Assembly: GCA_001596155.1 (NCBI GenBank)
Contig: CP014771.1
Coordinates: 4,278,001 to 4,342,000 of the forward strand
Length of the DNA stretch: 64,000 nt
Direction of reading: 5' to 3'
From: Hymenobacter psoromatis
Lineage (GTDB): Bacteria > Bacteroidota > Bacteroidia > Cytophagales > Hymenobacteraceae
Shown: piece after piece, positions 26,665-36,096 of the stretch
Layout of the letters: each line of letters opens with the position of its first letter
Numbering within the stretch: the first letter of the stretch is position 1
Translations under genes and position numbers: made by a program
The notes under the pieces: model-generated
What the model was told of the DNA's origin: nothing
The model's database searches: none
Seen by the model: only the letters and a program-made list of their open reading frames with translations

Positions 26665-27453
26665 ACCCCTGAAGCTAGCCGGGCGCTTTTCCAGAAACGC
26701 GGCCGTGCCCTCCTTAAAGTCGGCCGTGCCGAAGGCCTGGCCAAAGGCCTCCGCCTCGGCTGTGTAGCCCGCCTCGCCGCCCTCGTCAAAATAGGTATTT
26801 ACGCAGGCAATTGTGAGCCCCACAGCAACGGGAGCTTTGCTCAAAATTTTGAGTAGCAAACTTTTACAAAAATCTAGCAACTCGGTTTGCGGCACTACGT
26901 GGTTGGCCAGGCCCAGGCGCAGGGCTTCGTCGGCTTTCACCTGGTCGGCCGTGAGCAGCAGTTCCAGCGCTTTGCCCTTGCCCACGAGCTGCACCAGGCG
27001 CTGCGTGCCGCCATAGCCGGGCAGCAGGCCCAGGTTCACTTCGGGCTGCCCAAAGCGGGCGTTTTCCGAAGCTACCCGCAGGTGGCAGGCCATTGCCAGC
27101 TCGCAGCCTCCTCCCAGCGCAAAGCCGTTGACGGCCGCCACGACGGGCTTGGGGCTCGTTTCGTAGCGCCGAAACACGGCCTGGCCCCGCGCGGAGGCGT
27201 CTTGCGCGCCTGGCCCGCTCAGCGCTGCCAGCTCGGCGATGTCGGCCCCAGCTACGAATGCTTTTTCGCCGCTGCCAGTGAGCAAAATGCCGCGCACGGC
27301 CTCGTCGGCCCGCGCGTGCTCGATGGCCTCGCCAAGCTCGCCAATCGTGGCCGCGTTGAGGGCGTTGAGTTTGGTTGGGCGGTTCACGGTGATGGTCAGA
27401 ATGCCAGTGGCGGCATCCAGGTCATACAGCAGGTTATCGAAAGAAGCAGTCAT
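26659..27453 (-). CDS. Enoyl-CoA hydratase/isomerase family protein
   Basis: The crotonase-fold enzyme (264 residues from ATG 27453) acts on CoA thioesters, typically hydrating enoyl-CoA in fatty-acid or amino-acid breakdown. The oxyanion hole segments EKAFVAGADIAELAAL and NGFALGGGCELAMACHLR are clear, and the catalytic Glu is in FGQPEVNLGLLPGYGGTQRL. ATG 27453 fits the family start better than the in-frame start 45 nt upstream, which lies in the promoter region (TACCTTTG at 27496-27503). Exact substrate cannot be told from the sequence. Confidence 0.9.
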   Translation of the reverse strand: MTASFDNLLYDLDAATGILTITVNRPTKLNALNAATIGELGEAIEHARADEAVRGILLTGSGEKAFVAGADIAELAALSGPGAQDASARGQAVFRRYETSPKPVVAAVNGFALGGGCELAMACHLRVASENARFGQPEVNLGLLPGYGGTQRLVQLVGKGKALELLLTADQVKADEALRLGLANHVVPQTELLDFCKSLLLKILSKAPVAVGLTIACVNTYFDEGGEAGYTAEAEAFGQAFGTADFKEGTAAFLEKRPASFRGN

Positions 27454-27495
27454 CTGCGAAACAACGAAAGAAGCGGGGGTAGGGAAAACAGAGCC

Positions 27496-27503
27496 CAAAG
27501 GTA
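27496..27503 (-). promoter_or_regulatory. -7 promoter element upstream of the enoyl-CoA hydratase gene
   Basis: The minus strand reads TACCTTTG, a perfect TAnnTTTG, 42 nt before the start codon. No clear -33 TTTG/TTG was found. Confidence 0.45.
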
Positions 27504-27726
27504 CGTGCCGGCATCAGGCGATAGATTCAGCTGCTCAATGAGTGAGTTGAGGGCTAAAAAGCGGGTATTGGGCTAATTTTTGCAAAATTAACCGGGTATC
27601 GTGCAAAACTTTGTGATTACCAATTACATCGGCTTACTTGCGTTGCCATTGGCAAACAGTGGTTTATAGCTAGTAAGCGTTGGTTGTCTAGAAATTTTCC
27701 CTCACCCTTTTCCCCTTCTTACTTGT

Positions 27727-28104
27727 ATGGGTTTTGTTTCTGAATTCAAAGAGTTCATTTCCAAGGGCAATGTGCTCGACCTGGCCGTTGGTGTTATCAT
27801 TGGCGCGGCCTTTGGCAAAATCGTGTCGTCGCTGACCGACGACATCATTATGCCCATCGTGGGTATGGGCCTGGGGCACGTTGATTTTTCCAATATCGTA
27901 GCCGGCCCCCTGAAAATCGGTTTGTTTATCAACGCTATCATCAACTTCTTGATTATTGCCTTGATTATCTTCTTCATCGTGAAGGGGGCCAACAGCATAA
28001 ATAAAAAACCCGAGCCGGTGGTGGTGGTTAACGACCCTCCCGCGCCTTCAAAAGAAGAAGTGCTGCTAACGCAAATCCGCGACGCGCTGCGTAGCCGCGT
28101 CTAA
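27727..28104 (+). CDS. mscL: Large-conductance mechanosensitive channel
   Basis: MscL opens under membrane tension to release solutes on osmotic downshock. The 125-residue length is normal. The N-terminal amphipathic helix [20 protein letters not shown] leads into TM1 with the family motif [17 protein letters not shown] and [10 protein letters not shown]2 is [19 protein letters not shown]; the C-terminal bundle helix ends [12 protein letters not shown]. It stands alone on the plus strand, with divergent neighbours, and ends in a strong hairpin at 28144-28181. Confidence 0.97.
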   Translation: MGFVSEFKEFISKGNVLDLAVGVIIGAAFGKIVSSLTDDIIMPIVGMGLGHVDFSNIVAGPLKIGLFINAIINFLIIALIIFFIVKGANSINKKPEPVVVVNDPPAPSKEEVLLTQIRDALRSRV

Positions 28105-28143
28105 GCCGCGCCGCGAGCGGCCGTTGTCGCTACGTTCGGTGCG

Positions 28144-28181
28144 CACTGCCCGGCCCGGAAATTATTTCGGGCCGGGCAGTG
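28144..28181 (+). terminator. Terminator after mscL
   Basis: A 14-bp perfect GC-rich stem (28144-28157 with 28168-28181) followed by TATTTT, 40 nt after the mscL stop. Confidence 0.85.
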
Positions 28182-28244
28182 TATTTTGGCTGCTATGTGG
28201 CTTGCTGCCCGCTCATTTCTCTCGCCTCTATTTGCCATTCCCGC

Positions 28245-28676
28245 GTGAAAAAACTTGTTATCGCCGCGCTGTTAACCGGGTCCGCCTGGCTGCTGACTCT
28301 GCCAGCCGCGCTGGCCCAAACCACTGCGCCCAACTTTCCGACTCCCGGCAGCCCGGCCCGGCCCGCGCCTACCCCCCCCATCAACGCCGACCGTGCCCGC
28401 CGCCAGCAGCAGATGAGCCCTGAAGATGCCGCCCGCGACCAGCAATTACAAGTGCTGGAGGCGCGCACTGGCAACACCAGCCTGGGCGCTGAGCGCGGCG
28501 GCCCTTACCGGCAACTCGATAAAAACGGCGGCTCCTTCACGGTGCGCAAGTTTCGGGCGTTGCGGGGGCAGGAGCAGGAGCGGGGCGTATCGCGCCGGGT
28601 GCCAATGGGCGCGCGCACCACGGGCAAGCCTCTGGTGCATGACCACGGCCGAAAGAAAAAATTCCTCTTCTTCTAA
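28245..28676 (+). CDS. Small secreted basic protein of unknown function
   Basis: I do not recognise a family. From a GTG at 28245 the product has 143 residues and a signal peptide (VKKLVIAALLTGSAWLLTLP ending AALAQ). An upstream in-frame start would add a Cys-rich stretch that spans the mscL terminator and spoils the signal, so GTG is preferred. The mature part is Pro/Arg/Gln-rich, then holds GAERGGPYRQLDKNGGSFTV and RKFRALRG, and ends in the very basic GRKKKFLFF. A membrane or nucleic-acid contact for the basic tail is speculation. A long inverted repeat begins at the stop codon. Confidence 0.6.
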   Translation: MKKLVIAALLTGSAWLLTLPAALAQTTAPNFPTPGSPARPAPTPPINADRARRQQQMSPEDAARDQQLQVLEARTGNTSLGAERGGPYRQLDKNGGSFTVRKFRALRGQEQERGVSRRVPMGARTTGKPLVHDHGRKKKFLFF

Positions 28677-28881
28677 ATCACGGATTACGCAGATTTTAGC
28701 GGATTTCACGGATTTTGTGGACGATTTCTGACGGTGACTGGGAGCCGTCTTTATGTCAGCATACTACGCATAGAATAGGAGTTGGCTGAATTCAGCCCAA
28801 CTAAAAAGGCTGCCCAAAAGGGCAGCCTTTTTTACGTCCACAAAATCCGTGAAATCCGCTAAAATCTGCGTAATCCGTGAT
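28677..28881. repeat. 46-bp perfect inverted repeat enclosing a terminator
   Basis: Arms 28677-28722 and 28836-28881 match exactly. The arm sequence is a chain of short units of the type CGGATT..CGCAGATTTT, a style of repeat seen in several phyla. The spacer of 113 bp holds a bidirectional terminator. It fills the whole gap between the converging small secreted protein gene and infB, touching the infB stop at 28881. Confidence 0.95.
28803..28833. terminator. Bidirectional terminator between convergent genes
   Basis: A 13-bp perfect stem (28803-28815 with 28820-28832) with A-tract on one side and T-tract on the other serves the secreted-protein gene (plus) and infB (minus). Confidence 0.92.
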
Positions 28882-31800
28882 TAAAGTTTGCGCTTGATTT
28901 CCTGCTCCTCGAAGCCCTCAATGTTGTCACCTTCTTGCAGGTCGTTGAAGTTTTTGACTGAGATACCGCATTCGTAGCCTTGGCGCACTTCCGAGACGTC
29001 GTCTTTGAAGCGCTTGAGGTCCTGTATCTCGCCCGTGTACTGCACGATACCGTTGCGCACTACCCGCACGCGGGTTTTGCGGTTAAACGAGCCATCCGTT
29101 ACCATACAGCCGCCGATAGTACCAACCTTGGTGATGTTGAATACCTGGCGAACTTCGGCGTTGGCCACCACAATTTCGTGCACCGTGGGGGCGAGCATGC
29201 CCTCCATAGCGTCTTTCACTTCATTGATGGCGTTGTAGATAATCGAGTACAGGCGCACGTCAATCTGTTCCTGCTCGGCTAGGCGGCGGGCACTCTGCGA
29301 GGGCCGAACCTGGAAGCCGACGATAATGGCATCGGAAGCCGAAGCCAGCAGCACATCGCTTTCCGAGATGGCACCCACGCCCTTGCTCAGGATATTCACC
29401 TTCACTTCAGGAGTAGAAAGCTTCAGCAGCGAGTCGGAAAGTGCTTCCACCGAGCCGTCCACGTCACCTTTTACCAGAATGTTCAGCTCCTTAAACGAAC
29501 CGATAGCCAGGCGGCGACCAATCTCATCAAGGGTGATGTGCTTCTTGGTGCGAATGGTTTGCTCACGTGCCAACTGCTGGCGCTGAGTGGCCAGTTCGCG
29601 GGCTTCACGCTCCGTTTCCATCACCTGAATGCGGTCACCGGCCTGCGGAGCGCCAGTGAGGCCCAGCACCTGCACGGGGGTAGCGGGGCCCGCCAGCTTC
29701 TTCTTTTTGCCGCGGTAGTCGGTCATGGCTTTCACGCGGCCGTAGTGCGGGCCAGCCAGCACAATGTCACCCACGTTCAGCGTACCAGTCTGCACCAGCA
29801 CGGTAGTCACGTAGCCACGGCCTTTGTCCAACTCGGCTTCGATTACCGTGCCCACCGCGTTGCGGTTAGGATTGGCTTGCAAATCAAGTAGTTCAGCTTC
29901 AAGTAGTACCTTCTCAAGCAGCTCATCCACGCCGATGCCCGACTTGGCCGATACTTCCTGGCTCTGGTACTTGCCACCCCACTCTTCCACCAGGATATTC
30001 ATCTGCGAAAGCTCTTCGCGGATTTTCTCAGGGTTGGCCGTGGGCTTATCTACTTTATTAAGAGCGATGATAATCGGTACCCCCGCCGCCTGGGCGTGGT
30101 TGATGGCTTCCCGAGTCTGGGGCATCACCGAGTCGTCGGCCGCAATCACGATAATGGCGATGTCCGTCACCTTGGCACCACGGGCCCGCATGGCCGTAAA
30201 GGCTTCGTGACCAGGCGTATCCAGGAACGTAATGGGGTTGCCCGACTTGGTTTTTACTTCGTAGGCACCAATGTGCTGCGTAATACCGCCAGCTTCGCCT
30301 TTAGCTACGCTCGCTTCGCGGATGTAGTCCAGCAGCGACGTTTTGCCGTGGTCCACGTGGCCCATGATGGTCACGATGGGCGCGCGGGGTAGCAAGTCTT
30401 CGGGCGCATCACTCATGTCGATGGGCTCCTCGTCTTCCTCTGCCGACAGAAATTCTACGTCATAGCCAAACTCGTCGGCAATCACCGTAATGGCTTCGGC
30501 ATCGAGGCGCTGGTTGATGGAAACGAACATCCCCATACCCAGGCACACCTTGATAACCTCGTTCACGTTCACATCCATCAGCGACGCAAGGTCGTTGGCC
30601 GAAATGAACTCGGTGAGCTTGAGGGTTTTGGCATCTAGCTCGTTCTGAGCACGCAGGGCTTCGCGCTCTTCGGCCGCCATGCCCCGCTTGTCGCGGCGAT
30701 ACTTGGCGCGGTTGGCGGCGGCATTGGTTTTGCCACCGCTCAGCTTGGCCAGCGTCGCCTTGATTTGCTCCTGAATCTGCTTATCGTTCTGCTCGGCTGT
30801 CAGCGGTACCTGAGGGGTAACGGGGCGGTTGTTGCTCTGGCCGGGGCGGTTGCCGCCGGGGCCCGGACGATTGCCACCTTGGCCGGGACCACCGGGGCGG
30901 TTGCCACCGGGGCCACCACTCGGGCGATTGCCCTGGTAGCCACCACCTTGGCCGGTGCTAGTACTGGTGCCCGTAGTGTTGCCACCGCCGGGTTGCCCAG
31001 GGGCAGGCAAGCGCTGGCGTTTCTTCTGGTTGTTGGTGCCCACGCCGCTCTTGCGCACGTCGGACGATGCCACGGGGCGCGGCCCACGGCCACCGGGCCC
31101 ACGACGGCTGGAGTCAACCGGCAGCTGAATCTTGCCCAAAACCGTCAGGCCTTTCAGCTGGTCAGCCTTGGCCGTGATAGTGCCTTCCTCTGTTGCCGGA
31201 GCTTCTGGGGCCGCCGGAGCTTCTGGAGTAGCTGGTGCTACTGGCGTTGCTACGACCGCCGGAGCCGCTGCCGCAACGGGTGCTGGCGCGCTGGGAGCCG
31301 GTGCGGCCGCCGGAGCACTCGCAACAGGTGCTGGCGTGCTAGGAGCTGGTACCAGCTTGGCTTCGGCCACCGGATTGGGTGCTACCGGAGCCGCTGCTAC
31401 TGGCGCTGGTATCGGTCGGGGAGCTGGGGTAGGCGCGGGTGCCGCTGCTGCCGGAGCCGGAGCAGCCGGGCGGGCCGGAATAACGCGGCCCTTGCTATCT
31501 AACTCGATTTTGCCCAGCACCTTAAGGCCGGGAGCCTTGGGCGCTTCGGAAGAAATAGCGGGTTGGGCGGCGACTGGGGGGGTAGGGGCCACAGGGGCAG
31601 CAGCCGGAGCCGCTACTACCGGGGCAGGCGCTACCGCCACCACCGGCGCAGGCGTTGCCACCGGAGCCGGCGCGGGCGCTACTACTACGGGAGCAGCCAC
31701 TGGAGCAGGAGCAGGCTTAGCCACCGGCGCGGGAGCCGCTACGAGAGCAGGCTTGGCCGCAGCGGCCTGGGACTGAGCGTTTAGCTCACTTTGACGACGG

Positions 31801-32009
31801 GCCTGGGTGTGGCGCTCGGCATCCTGCTTATCCTGAGCCGAAGCCGCGAATTCTTTCTCCAACAGGCTCACCTGCTCACCAGTGAGCTTGGTTGTGGGCT
31901 TGTTTTCTATCGCAATCCCTTTGCGGGAAAGGGCCTCGACAGCCCGGTCGATGCCAATGTTCAGGTCTTTGGCTGCCTGTAAGAGCCGTTTCGGGGTTGC
32001 TTCCGCCAT
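28881..32009 (-). CDS. infB: Translation initiation factor IF-2
   Basis: IF-2 is the GTPase that places initiator tRNA on the ribosome and promotes subunit joining. From ATG 32009 (start [20 protein letters not shown], the IF2-N fold) the protein has 1042 residues. Residues about 75-440 are a low-complexity Ala/Pro/Val-rich region followed by a Gly/Asn/Arg/Pro-rich stretch. The G domain begins near residue 545: [15 protein letters not shown] (G1), [12 protein letters not shown] (G2), DTPGHEAF (G3), NKVDKP (G4), SAKSG (G5). Domains II to IV follow. It is the last gene of the rimP-nusA-infB cluster but also has a TAnnTTTG promoter element at 32043-32050. Confidence 0.97.
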   Translation of the reverse strand: MAEATPKRLLQAAKDLNIGIDRAVEALSRKGIAIENKPTTKLTGEQVSLLEKEFAASAQDKQDAERHTQARRQSELNAQSQAAAAKPALVAAPAPVAKPAPAPVAAPVVVAPAPAPVATPAPVVAVAPAPVVAAPAAAPVAPTPPVAAQPAISSEAPKAPGLKVLGKIELDSKGRVIPARPAAPAPAAAAPAPTPAPRPIPAPVAAAPVAPNPVAEAKLVPAPSTPAPVASAPAAAPAPSAPAPVAAAAPAVVATPVAPATPEAPAAPEAPATEEGTITAKADQLKGLTVLGKIQLPVDSSRRGPGGRGPRPVASSDVRKSGVGTNNQKKRQRLPAPGQPGGGNTTGTSTSTGQGGGYQGNRPSGGPGGNRPGGPGQGGNRPGPGGNRPGQSNNRPVTPQVPLTAEQNDKQIQEQIKATLAKLSGGKTNAAANRAKYRRDKRGMAAEEREALRAQNELDAKTLKLTEFISANDLASLMDVNVNEVIKVCLGMGMFVSINQRLDAEAITVIADEFGYDVEFLSAEEDEEPIDMSDAPEDLLPRAPIVTIMGHVDHGKTSLLDYIREASVAKGEAGGITQHIGAYEVKTKSGNPITFLDTPGHEAFTAMRARGAKVTDIAIIVIAADDSVMPQTREAINHAQAAGVPIIIALNKVDKPTANPEKIREELSQMNILVEEWGGKYQSQEVSAKSGIGVDELLEKVLLEAELLDLQANPNRNAVGTVIEAELDKGRGYVTTVLVQTGTLNVGDIVLAGPHYGRVKAMTDYRGKKKKLAGPATPVQVLGLTGAPQAGDRIQVMETEREARELATQRQQLAREQTIRTKKHITLDEIGRRLAIGSFKELNILVKGDVDGSVEALSDSLLKLSTPEVKVNILSKGVGAISESDVLLASASDAIIVGFQVRPSQSARRLAEQEQIDVRLYSIIYNAINEVKDAMEGMLAPTVHEIVVANAEVRQVFNITKVGTIGGCMVTDGSFNRKTRVRVVRNGIVQYTGEIQDLKRFKDDVSEVRQGYECGISVKNFNDLQEGDNIEGFEEQEIKRKL

Positions 32010-32042
32010 TCTAATAAGTCGCGAACGAATACGTTCAGGGTG

Positions 32043-32050
32043 CAAAGGTA
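32043..32050 (-). promoter_or_regulatory. -7 promoter element for infB
   Basis: The minus strand reads TACCTTTG, a perfect TAnnTTTG, 33 nt before the infB start in the nusA-infB gap. This would let infB be made independently of the upstream genes. Confidence 0.55.
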
Positions 32051-32133
32051 AAGATTAATTCTGGCCAGCAGGCTATAAGTCAAGCCTACTGGCCTGATTT
32101 AATAACTTACCTGCTGGCGATTGCCCCCGGCCC

Positions 32134-33582
32134 TCATTGGGCGGCCGGGGCGCTGTCGGTGTTGGCGTCGGTGGCTGGGGTGGCCGCCTTAGCGTCGGCG
32201 TCGGCAGCGGGGGTAGGTTCCGTATCGTCGGCCGGGAGGCTGGCCGCGGCTACGGGGGCACTGCCGGCGTCTTCGGGCAAGTTGTCGTCGTCGGCAAATT
32301 CCTGGCGGATAACGCGGTACACATCATCTACCGTTTCTTCCTCCAACTCGGTGCGGCGCACGATGTCGTCCTTTTTCACGGCTAATACGGCGCGGCCGGT
32401 GTCGAGGCCGATTTTCTTCAGCTCGGCAATTACCCAGCCTTCGATTTCATCGGTAAACTCGTCGAGCGCGATATCTTCTTCGTAGTCAGTAGCTTCGCGA
32501 AACACGTCGATTTCCATTCCCACCAGCCGCGAGGCCAGCTTGATGTTGGCACCGCCCCGGCCAATGGCCAGGCTAACTTGGTCAGGTTTCATGAACACGG
32601 AAACCCGGCCCGTTTGTTCACTGATTTTCATCGAGCCAACCTTAGCCGGCGACAAGGCCCGCGAAATGAACAACTCCAGGTTATCGGTGTAGTTGATGAT
32701 GTCGATGTTCTCGTTCATCAGTTCGCGCACCACGGGGTGAATGCGGCTGCCCTTCATGCCCACGCAGGCACCTACCGGGTCAATGCGCTCGTCGTAGCTT
32801 TCCACGGCCACTTTGGCGCGCTCGCCGGGCTCACGCACCACGTTTTTGATGCTGATGAGGCCGTCGAAAATCTCGGGCACTTCCTGCTCAAACAAGCGCT
32901 CCAGAAAAGCCGGCGCGGCGCGGCTCAGAATCACTTTAGGTGAGCCGTTTACCACGTCCACGCGGTGCACCACGGCGCGCACGGTGTCGCCCTTGCGGTA
33001 GCGGTCCTTCGGGATTTGCTCGCTCTTGGGCAGCACCAGCTCGTTCTCGTCCTTATCCAGAATGAGCGCCTCGCGGCTCCACACCTGGTACACTTCGCCG
33101 GTGATAATCTCGCCCACCAGGTCCTTGTATTTCTGGTACAGGTTGTCGCGCTCCATGTCCTTCACCCGCTGAATCAGCGTCTGGCGGGCCAGCAGCACGG
33201 CGCGGCGGCCAAAATCCTCAATCTTAATCGGTTCGGCCACCGATTCGCCAATTTCGAAGTCGGGCTCAATCCCTTGGGCCTCGGCCAGCGGAATCTTGTC
33301 AAAATCCCAGATATCCTCCGAGTCATCGTCCACGATTTCGCGGTTACGCCATATTTCGAGGTCGCCGTTGTCGGGGTTGATAATCACGTCGAAGTTGGAG
33401 TCGTCCTCAAACTTCTTGCGAATCATCGTCCGAAACACGTCATCCAGAATGGACATCATCGTGGGCCGGTCGATGTTGCGGCTCTTGGCAAACTCCTGGA
33501 AGTTCTCGATGAGCAGCCGCGCGTTCATATCGGCCGCGGCGGCCGCGACTTCCTGGGGGCTGGGGGTTACTTTTTTAGCCAT
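32134..33582 (-). CDS. nusA: Transcription termination/antitermination factor NusA
   Basis: NusA binds RNA polymerase and nascent RNA to control pausing, termination and antitermination. The 482-residue protein has the N-terminal polymerase-binding domain (about 1-135), S1 domain with ITGEVYQVWSREALIL, and KH domains with VGACVGMKGSRIHPVVREL and VSLAIGRGGANIKLASRLVG. A Bacteroidota-style C terminus replaces the acidic repeats of E. coli; the last ~55 residues are an Ala/Asp/Pro-rich tail. It lies between rimP (86 bp upstream) and infB in the classical order. Confidence 0.96.
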   Translation of the reverse strand: MAKKVTPSPQEVAAAAADMNARLLIENFQEFAKSRNIDRPTMMSILDDVFRTMIRKKFEDDSNFDVIINPDNGDLEIWRNREIVDDDSEDIWDFDKIPLAEAQGIEPDFEIGESVAEPIKIEDFGRRAVLLARQTLIQRVKDMERDNLYQKYKDLVGEIITGEVYQVWSREALILDKDENELVLPKSEQIPKDRYRKGDTVRAVVHRVDVVNGSPKVILSRAAPAFLERLFEQEVPEIFDGLISIKNVVREPGERAKVAVESYDERIDPVGACVGMKGSRIHPVVRELMNENIDIINYTDNLELFISRALSPAKVGSMKISEQTGRVSVFMKPDQVSLAIGRGGANIKLASRLVGMEIDVFREATDYEEDIALDEFTDEIEGWVIAELKKIGLDTGRAVLAVKKDDIVRRTELEEETVDDVYRVIRQEFADDDNLPEDAGSAPVAAASLPADDTEPTPAADADAKAATPATDANTDSAPAAQ

Positions 33583-33610
33583 GATTTTTAGGTTCTTAGT
33601 TCCTCTTCAA

Positions 33611-33657
33611 AAATCGTTTGTCATTGTGAGCGCAGCGCTCGCAATGACAAATGATTT
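33611..33657. repeat. 23-bp inverted repeat between rimP and nusA
   Basis: Arms 33611-33633 and 33635-33657 pair at 21 of 23 positions with a 1-nt centre. The core TTGTCATTG(T/C)GAGC is shared with the 60-bp repeat at 9754-9885, so both belong to one family. Confidence 0.85.
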
Positions 33658-33668
33658 CTAATTAAAAC

Positions 33669-34142
33669 TTACTTAAAAGAGATAACAACGGTGGCCTGCT
33701 GAATGTCCCCGAAAGGAATAAAGACGGCCGGGAGCGTGGTTTTTTTGGTTCTGACTTTCACAACTTCTTCCAGCTCAATGCCTTCGGACGTGACGGCGGT
33801 GAGCGGGCCGGTTTTCTCGGTGCCGTCCTGCAGCTTCAGCGCGAGGCTGCGGCCGATGTGGCGGTTGTACTGGCGCGGGTCGGTGAGGGGCTGGTCGGCC
33901 CCCGGCGAAGTCACTTCGAGCGAGTAGGCCGCCTCTTCGCCGTAGGCCTCTTCGAGGCCGCGGTTGAGGCGGCGCGTCACCTGGGCGCACTCCTGAATGC
34001 CGAGGCCGTTAGGCCCGTCGAGGGTAACCGTAATCTTGGGCATCACCGAGTCCGACACGGTGAGGCCGACCACGTATAAGCCGCTGTCGCCCAAAGAGTC
34101 GGCGAGCAATTGCTGAATGCGGGTTTGGTCAAATTGAGCCAT
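33669..34142 (-). CDS. rimP: Ribosome maturation factor RimP
   Basis: RimP assists maturation of the 30S subunit. From ATG 34142 the product has 157 residues (MAQFDQTRIQQLLADSLGDS), which is the normal size; a longer in-frame start would run through the promoter and the upstream gene's end. The central segment EVTSPGADQPLTDPRQYNRH and GRSLALKL matches the family. It heads the rimP-nusA-infB cluster. Its leader carries a promoter at 34218-34251 and then a terminator-like hairpin at 34165-34193, so expression may depend on reading through that hairpin. Confidence 0.93.
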   Translation of the reverse strand: MAQFDQTRIQQLLADSLGDSGLYVVGLTVSDSVMPKITVTLDGPNGLGIQECAQVTRRLNRGLEEAYGEEAAYSLEVTSPGADQPLTDPRQYNRHIGRSLALKLQDGTEKTGPLTAVTSEGIELEEVVKVRTKKTTLPAVFIPFGDIQQATVVISFK

Positions 34143-34164
34143 GACGGGCGGGGTAGGGGGCAAA

Positions 34165-34193
34165 AAAAGAGGGGACTGCGCGTCCCCTCTTTT
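34165..34193 (-). terminator. Terminator or attenuator in the rimP leader
   Basis: A 12-bp perfect stem (34165-34176 with 34182-34193) is followed on the minus strand by a U-run (complement of A62-A68). It lies downstream of the rimP promoter and only 20 nt upstream of the rimP start. It can end ggt transcripts and would also act on rimP transcripts. Confidence 0.8.
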
Positions 34194-34217
34194 CAGATTG
34201 AATACCAAATTCTGGCG

Positions 34218-34251
34218 CAAAGATACGGCTTTTTCCGGCTCAGTGCAAAAA
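34218..34251 (-). promoter_or_regulatory. Promoter of the rimP-nusA-infB cluster
   Basis: On the minus strand TTTTTG (34251-34246) and TATCTTTG (34225-34218) are spaced by 20 nt, a good fit to the Bacteroidota -33/-7 pattern. It is located directly after the ggt stop. Confidence 0.75.
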
Positions 34252-34254
34252 GGC

Positions 34255-36021
34255 TCAATAGCCCACGGCCGCGTCGTCGCCGCGCGGGTCGGCACCGCCT
34301 TCGAGCTGCCCGTTGGGCAGCACCCGAATGAGGTCGAGGCGGCCCCAGGCGTTGCGCGGCTTGGGGTTAAAGCCCTTTTGCTGAAGCGTTTGCTCGGCGG
34401 CGGGCGTAAGCGCGCCGGCTTCTACGTCGAGCTGGTCGGGCAGCCACTGGTGATGCAGGCGCGGGGCGGCGGCCGTCTGCTCGGCGTTGGCCCCGTAGTC
34501 CACCACGGCCAAAATACTTTGCAACACGGTGGTAATGATAGTGCTACCCCCCGGCGAGCCGGTGACGAGCGCCAGCTTGCCACCTTTGGCCAGGATGGTG
34601 GGCGTCATGCTGCTGAGCATGCGCTTGCCGGGCGCGATGGCGTTGGCGGTGCCGCCCACCAGGCCGTACATGTTGGGCACGCCAGCTTTCGAGCTGAAGT
34701 CATCCATCTCATTATTAAGCAGAAAGCCCGCGCCGGCCACCACCACTTTGCTGCCGTAGGCCCCGTTGAGGGTAGTGGTGCAGCTCACGGCGTTGCCCTG
34801 GGCATCCACGATGTCGTAGTGGGTGGTCTGGTCGCTTTCGTAGCGCGGCAGGCCGGGGCCGGCCGTGATGTCGGCGCTGGGCGTGGCCTGGCCGTCGGGG
34901 CGCAGGGTGCTGCTGCGCTGCTTATTATAAGATTTCTCCAACAGCTGGACCACCGGCACCTTGCCAAAGTCAGGGTCACCGAGGTAGGTGGCGCGGTCGG
35001 CGTAGGCGCGGCGCTCGGCCTCCGTAATAAGCGCCACGGCGGCCGGCGTGTGGTAGCCGAGCTTGGCCAAGTCGTGGGGTTCCAGCATTTGCAGAATTTG
35101 CAGCAGCGCTACCCCCCCGCTGCTGGGCGGTGGCATCGTAATCACGTCGTAGCCCCGGTAGGTGCCGCGCAGCGGGTCGCGCCATTTAGGCTGGTAGCCG
35201 TCGAGGTCCTTTTGCGTAACCAAGCCGTCGCCTTTTTTTATTTCCGCCAAAATCAGCTCAGCGGTGCGGCCCTGGTAGAAGCCCGCCCGCCCCTGGCTTT
35301 GCACGCGCTGGAGCACGGCCGCCAGCTCGGGCTGCTTGAGCGTATCGCCCTTTTGCCAGGGGGTAGGGCGAACAAATACGGGTGGCGAACCGGGGTTGTA
35401 TTTAATAAAATCGGCCTGCGTGCGGTTGAGGCCGGCGGCTTCCTTGTCGGTGAGGGCCACGCCGTGGGCGGCTAGGCGCACGGCCGGCGCTACGAGCTTG
35501 GCCCAGGGGAGCTTGCCCAGCTTTTTGTGTAGGGCCTCCATGCCGGCCACGGTGCCGGGCGTGCCCACGGCCAGCGCGCCGGCGGTGCTACGGCCGGGCA
35601 CCACGTTGCCGCTGGCATCGAGGTACATGTCGCGGCTGGCGGCGGCGGGCGCAGTTTCGCGGAAGTCAAGCGTGCCAGCCGGGCCGGCGTGGTCACGGTA
35701 CACGATGAAGCCGCCACCGCCCACGTTGCCGGCCACCGGCAGCACCACGGCCAGCGCAAACTGCACAGCCACGGCCGCATCGTAAGCATTGCCGCCCTGC
35801 TCCATAATGTCGCGGCCTACCCTAGAGGCTATCGGGTGGGCCGACACCACCAGCGCGTGGCGCGCCACCACGGGCGCGGCGGCCGGCGGCAGTTGGTCTT
35901 TGGCCAGAGCGGAGGGGGTAGGGCGACTTGGGCGGGCGGGCGCGGCTCGCTGGCCCAGGGCCGGGCCGGCCAGCGCGGTCAGCAGCAGGGCCGCCGCCGA
36001 AAAACGAGAAATCGTGTGCAT
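34255..36021 (-). CDS. ggt: Gamma-glutamyltransferase
   Basis: The 588-residue enzyme is a secreted N-terminal nucleophile hydrolase that transfers or hydrolyses the gamma-glutamyl group of glutathione and similar peptides. From ATG 36021 it has a signal peptide (MHTISRFSAAALLLTALAGP, cut near LGQ). It is made as a precursor that cleaves itself before Thr in DQTTHYDIVDAQGNAVS; the small subunit then holds TTTLNGAYGSKVVVAG, NNEMDDFS and GSPGGSTIITTV. The large subunit begins with VVSAHPIASRVGRDIM. All key residues are present. It is divergent from glgB. Confidence 0.94.
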   Translation of the reverse strand: MHTISRFSAAALLLTALAGPALGQRAAPARPSRPTPSALAKDQLPPAAAPVVARHALVVSAHPIASRVGRDIMEQGGNAYDAAVAVQFALAVVLPVAGNVGGGGFIVYRDHAGPAGTLDFRETAPAAASRDMYLDASGNVVPGRSTAGALAVGTPGTVAGMEALHKKLGKLPWAKLVAPAVRLAAHGVALTDKEAAGLNRTQADFIKYNPGSPPVFVRPTPWQKGDTLKQPELAAVLQRVQSQGRAGFYQGRTAELILAEIKKGDGLVTQKDLDGYQPKWRDPLRGTYRGYDVITMPPPSSGGVALLQILQMLEPHDLAKLGYHTPAAVALITEAERRAYADRATYLGDPDFGKVPVVQLLEKSYNKQRSSTLRPDGQATPSADITAGPGLPRYESDQTTHYDIVDAQGNAVSCTTTLNGAYGSKVVVAGAGFLLNNEMDDFSSKAGVPNMYGLVGGTANAIAPGKRMLSSMTPTILAKGGKLALVTGSPGGSTIITTVLQSILAVVDYGANAEQTAAAPRLHHQWLPDQLDVEAGALTPAAEQTLQQKGFNPKPRNAWGRLDLIRVLPNGQLEGGADPRGDDAAVGY

Positions 36022-36064
36022 GGCCGCAAAGTAGGCATAAAGCCCCGGCAACCGGGTAGTTGGC

Positions 36065-36072
36065 TACCTTTG
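36065..36072 (+). promoter_or_regulatory. -7 promoter element for glgB
   Basis: TACCTTTG is a perfect TAnnTTTG, 24 nt before the glgB start, in the divergent ggt-glgB gap. No clear -33 box was found. Confidence 0.5.
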
Positions 36073-36096
36073 GGCCACTCACCTTGCCCTTTTTCC

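Noticed and set aside
35689..36096. In-frame N-terminal extension of glgB
   Set aside because: It runs through antisense ggt and the promoter-like TACCTTTG; ATG 36097 matches the family start.
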